Notes under the pieces: model-generated
What the model was told of the DNA's origin: nothing
Databases searched by the model: none
What the model saw: only the letters and a program-made list of their open reading frames with translations
Made by a program: the position numbers and the translations under genes
Assembly (NCBI GenBank): GCA_002787235.1
Contig: PCWG01000042.1
Coordinates: 227,713-274,096, forward strand
Source: Nitrospinae bacterium CG11_big_fil_rev_8_21_14_0_20_45_15
Lineage (GTDB): Bacteria > Nitrospinota > Nitrospinia > Nitrospinales > VA-1
Direction of reading: 5' to 3'
Length of the DNA: 46,384 nt
Shown here: one piece after another, positions 45,558-46,384 of the stretch
Numbering within the stretch: position 1 is the first letter of the stretch
How the letters are laid out: every line of letters starts with the position of its first letter

Positions 45558-46384
45558 GAAGGATGGTTTCTGATGTGGAGTGGATATTGAGTACTCTGTC
45601 TATTTTAGCCCCTTGAGAGCCGAGATTGTAAATTTTTGCTTCGGGGTTGGCGAGTACGATGCTTTCGATGGCTCGCAGGTAACCGTACATTGTCTGATTG
45701 GTGAGTACCTCTCGACCCTGTGTGCCTGACACGGGAATGGTTTTTGATTTAGCGGTTTTTAATTCATGTTCCTGGCTGTAAACGTTGCTAGAGGTAAAGC
45801 GGTCCATCGAACCGAGGGATTGTAACGCATTGCGTGCATAGATTCGCCCGCCTGAAAAGGCGCAGTCTTGCCCGGCAAGGAGAATAGGGCGGCAACCAAA
45901 CTGGATCAGGCAATCGAGAGCGAAACAGGCCACCGATCCGCCAGACTGAGTGAGTCCCTTTTCTGCTCCGAGGGGATCGTCTTTAAACAGTGAATGGCCC
46001 TGCTGAATCGCTACATATTTCTTCTGAGGTGCTCTCGAAAGAATATGCGGGTGTGACGTTGGCGTGAAGATCAGGGTTCCAGTTTGATGCGGCAAATCGC
46101 TCAAGTGTTTGCAGTTTTCTGTCTGTGGATCGAGAGTGAAAATATATTCAGGATCGATGCCTGCTTGAATCAGAATGGGCAATGCCGTATCGACACAGGT
46201 GATTAAGGCCCGTTTCTGCAAATATTTCAGGTGTGGGACAATGCTGTCCAGCGAGGGGCCCGCGCTGATGAGCAGGGCGGCTTGACCTGCATGAGCATTT
46301 TTCAGTGCTTTGATGCCGGGGGTGTTTTGGACAATGGCTTTATTTTTTTGATAATTGAGTTTTTCCTGCCCGCCCAGAACGGCG
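45541..46384 (-). CDS. DUF115 / MAF (MptE-like) protein, 5'-truncated by window
   Basis: The C-terminal ~280 residues are visible; the open frame runs off the window end. The motif LLISAGPSLDSIVPHLKYL (about 46280-46225), the region CVDTALPILIQAGIDPEYIF and the acidic FTLDPQTE after it are characteristic of the DUF115 / 6-hydroxymethylpterin pyrophosphokinase MptE-like and motility-associated glycosyltransferase (Maf) families. Later PILLAGQDCAFSGGRIYA. Flagellin-modifying Mafs use the same fold. The TPR gene downstream overlaps by 17 nt. Specific role cannot be decided without the N-terminus. Confidence 0.85.
   Translation of the reverse strand, partial: AVLGGQEKLNYQKNKAIVQNTPGIKALKNAHAGQAALLISAGPSLDSIVPHLKYLQKRALITCVDTALPILIQAGIDPEYIFTLDPQTENCKHLSDLPHQTGTLIFTPTSHPHILSRAPQKKYVAIQQGHSLFKDDPLGAEKGLTQSGGSVACFALDCLIQFGCRPILLAGQDCAFSGGRIYARNALQSLGSMDRFTSSNVYSQEHELKTAKSKTIPVSGTQGREVLTNQTMYGYLRAIESIVLANPEAKIYNLGSQGAKIDRVLNIHSTSETILHASSN

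Overview
The window comes from a diderm (Gram-negative-type) bacterium of moderate GC. It carries KDO activation (kdsB), lipobox lipoproteins, a TolA-binding-like TPR lipoprotein, PBP1A, TatA and an undecaprenyl-phosphate sugar transferase. The gene set and style (many small secreted TPR or Lys/Glu-rich proteins, a CxxCH cytochrome, siroheme synthesis, a DUF5069 protein) would fit Nitrospinota or a deltaproteobacterium-like lineage. That placement is a guess from general familiarity, not a computed result. No rRNA, tRNA, CRISPR array, integrase or transposase gene was recognised.

Layout. 1-7759 is housekeeping: a ferritin-like mini-protein (-), M32 carboxypeptidase, zinc-ribbon/SH3 protein, HAD hydrolase, RsmE, ScpA, a glycine-zipper lipoprotein, then cysE and a cysteine desulfurase. 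7760-14120 is a cell-surface block behind an exact-consensus sigma-70 promoter: TPR lipoprotein, GT4 glycosyltransferase, polyisoprenyl-phosphate sugar transferase, kdsB and pyrG, closed by a strong terminator. 14146-15699 holds two minus-strand envelope genes (Lys/Glu-rich secreted protein, SPOR protein). 15829-17823 is pyrD, DUF3565 and truA, with noticeably C/G-ending codons.

17824-24003 is the most accessory-looking part. Two different palindromic repeats and a 13-nt direct repeat lie beside an AT-rich gene for a 720-residue protein with a PD-(D/E)XK/NERD-like nuclease core and a C-terminal SEC-C zinc motif. A uracil-DNA glycosylase-like gene follows. Next is a GC-rich minus-strand pair: a MoxR-type AAA+ ATPase and a 613-residue protein with a TraB/ChaN-like N-terminal region. 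This pair, and the solitary nuclease-SEC-C gene, are the best candidates here for an undescribed system.

24087-29938 (+) has a precorrin-2 dehydrogenase-like protein, a c-type cytochrome-like protein, FxsA, and a methyltransferase / FAD reductase / GT39-like membrane glycosyltransferase trio. 30014-36071 (-) is gltBD. A 465-nt divergent region with an operator-like palindrome separates gltB from an AcuB-like CBS-ACT protein. 37203-40599 (-) holds PBP1A and an LRR-DUF5069 pair. 40921-46384 has a secreted TPR protein, tatA, RNase D, an orphan 68-residue protein, tsaB, a DUF465 protein, a TPR protein and, cut by the window edge, a DUF115/MAF (MptE-like) protein.
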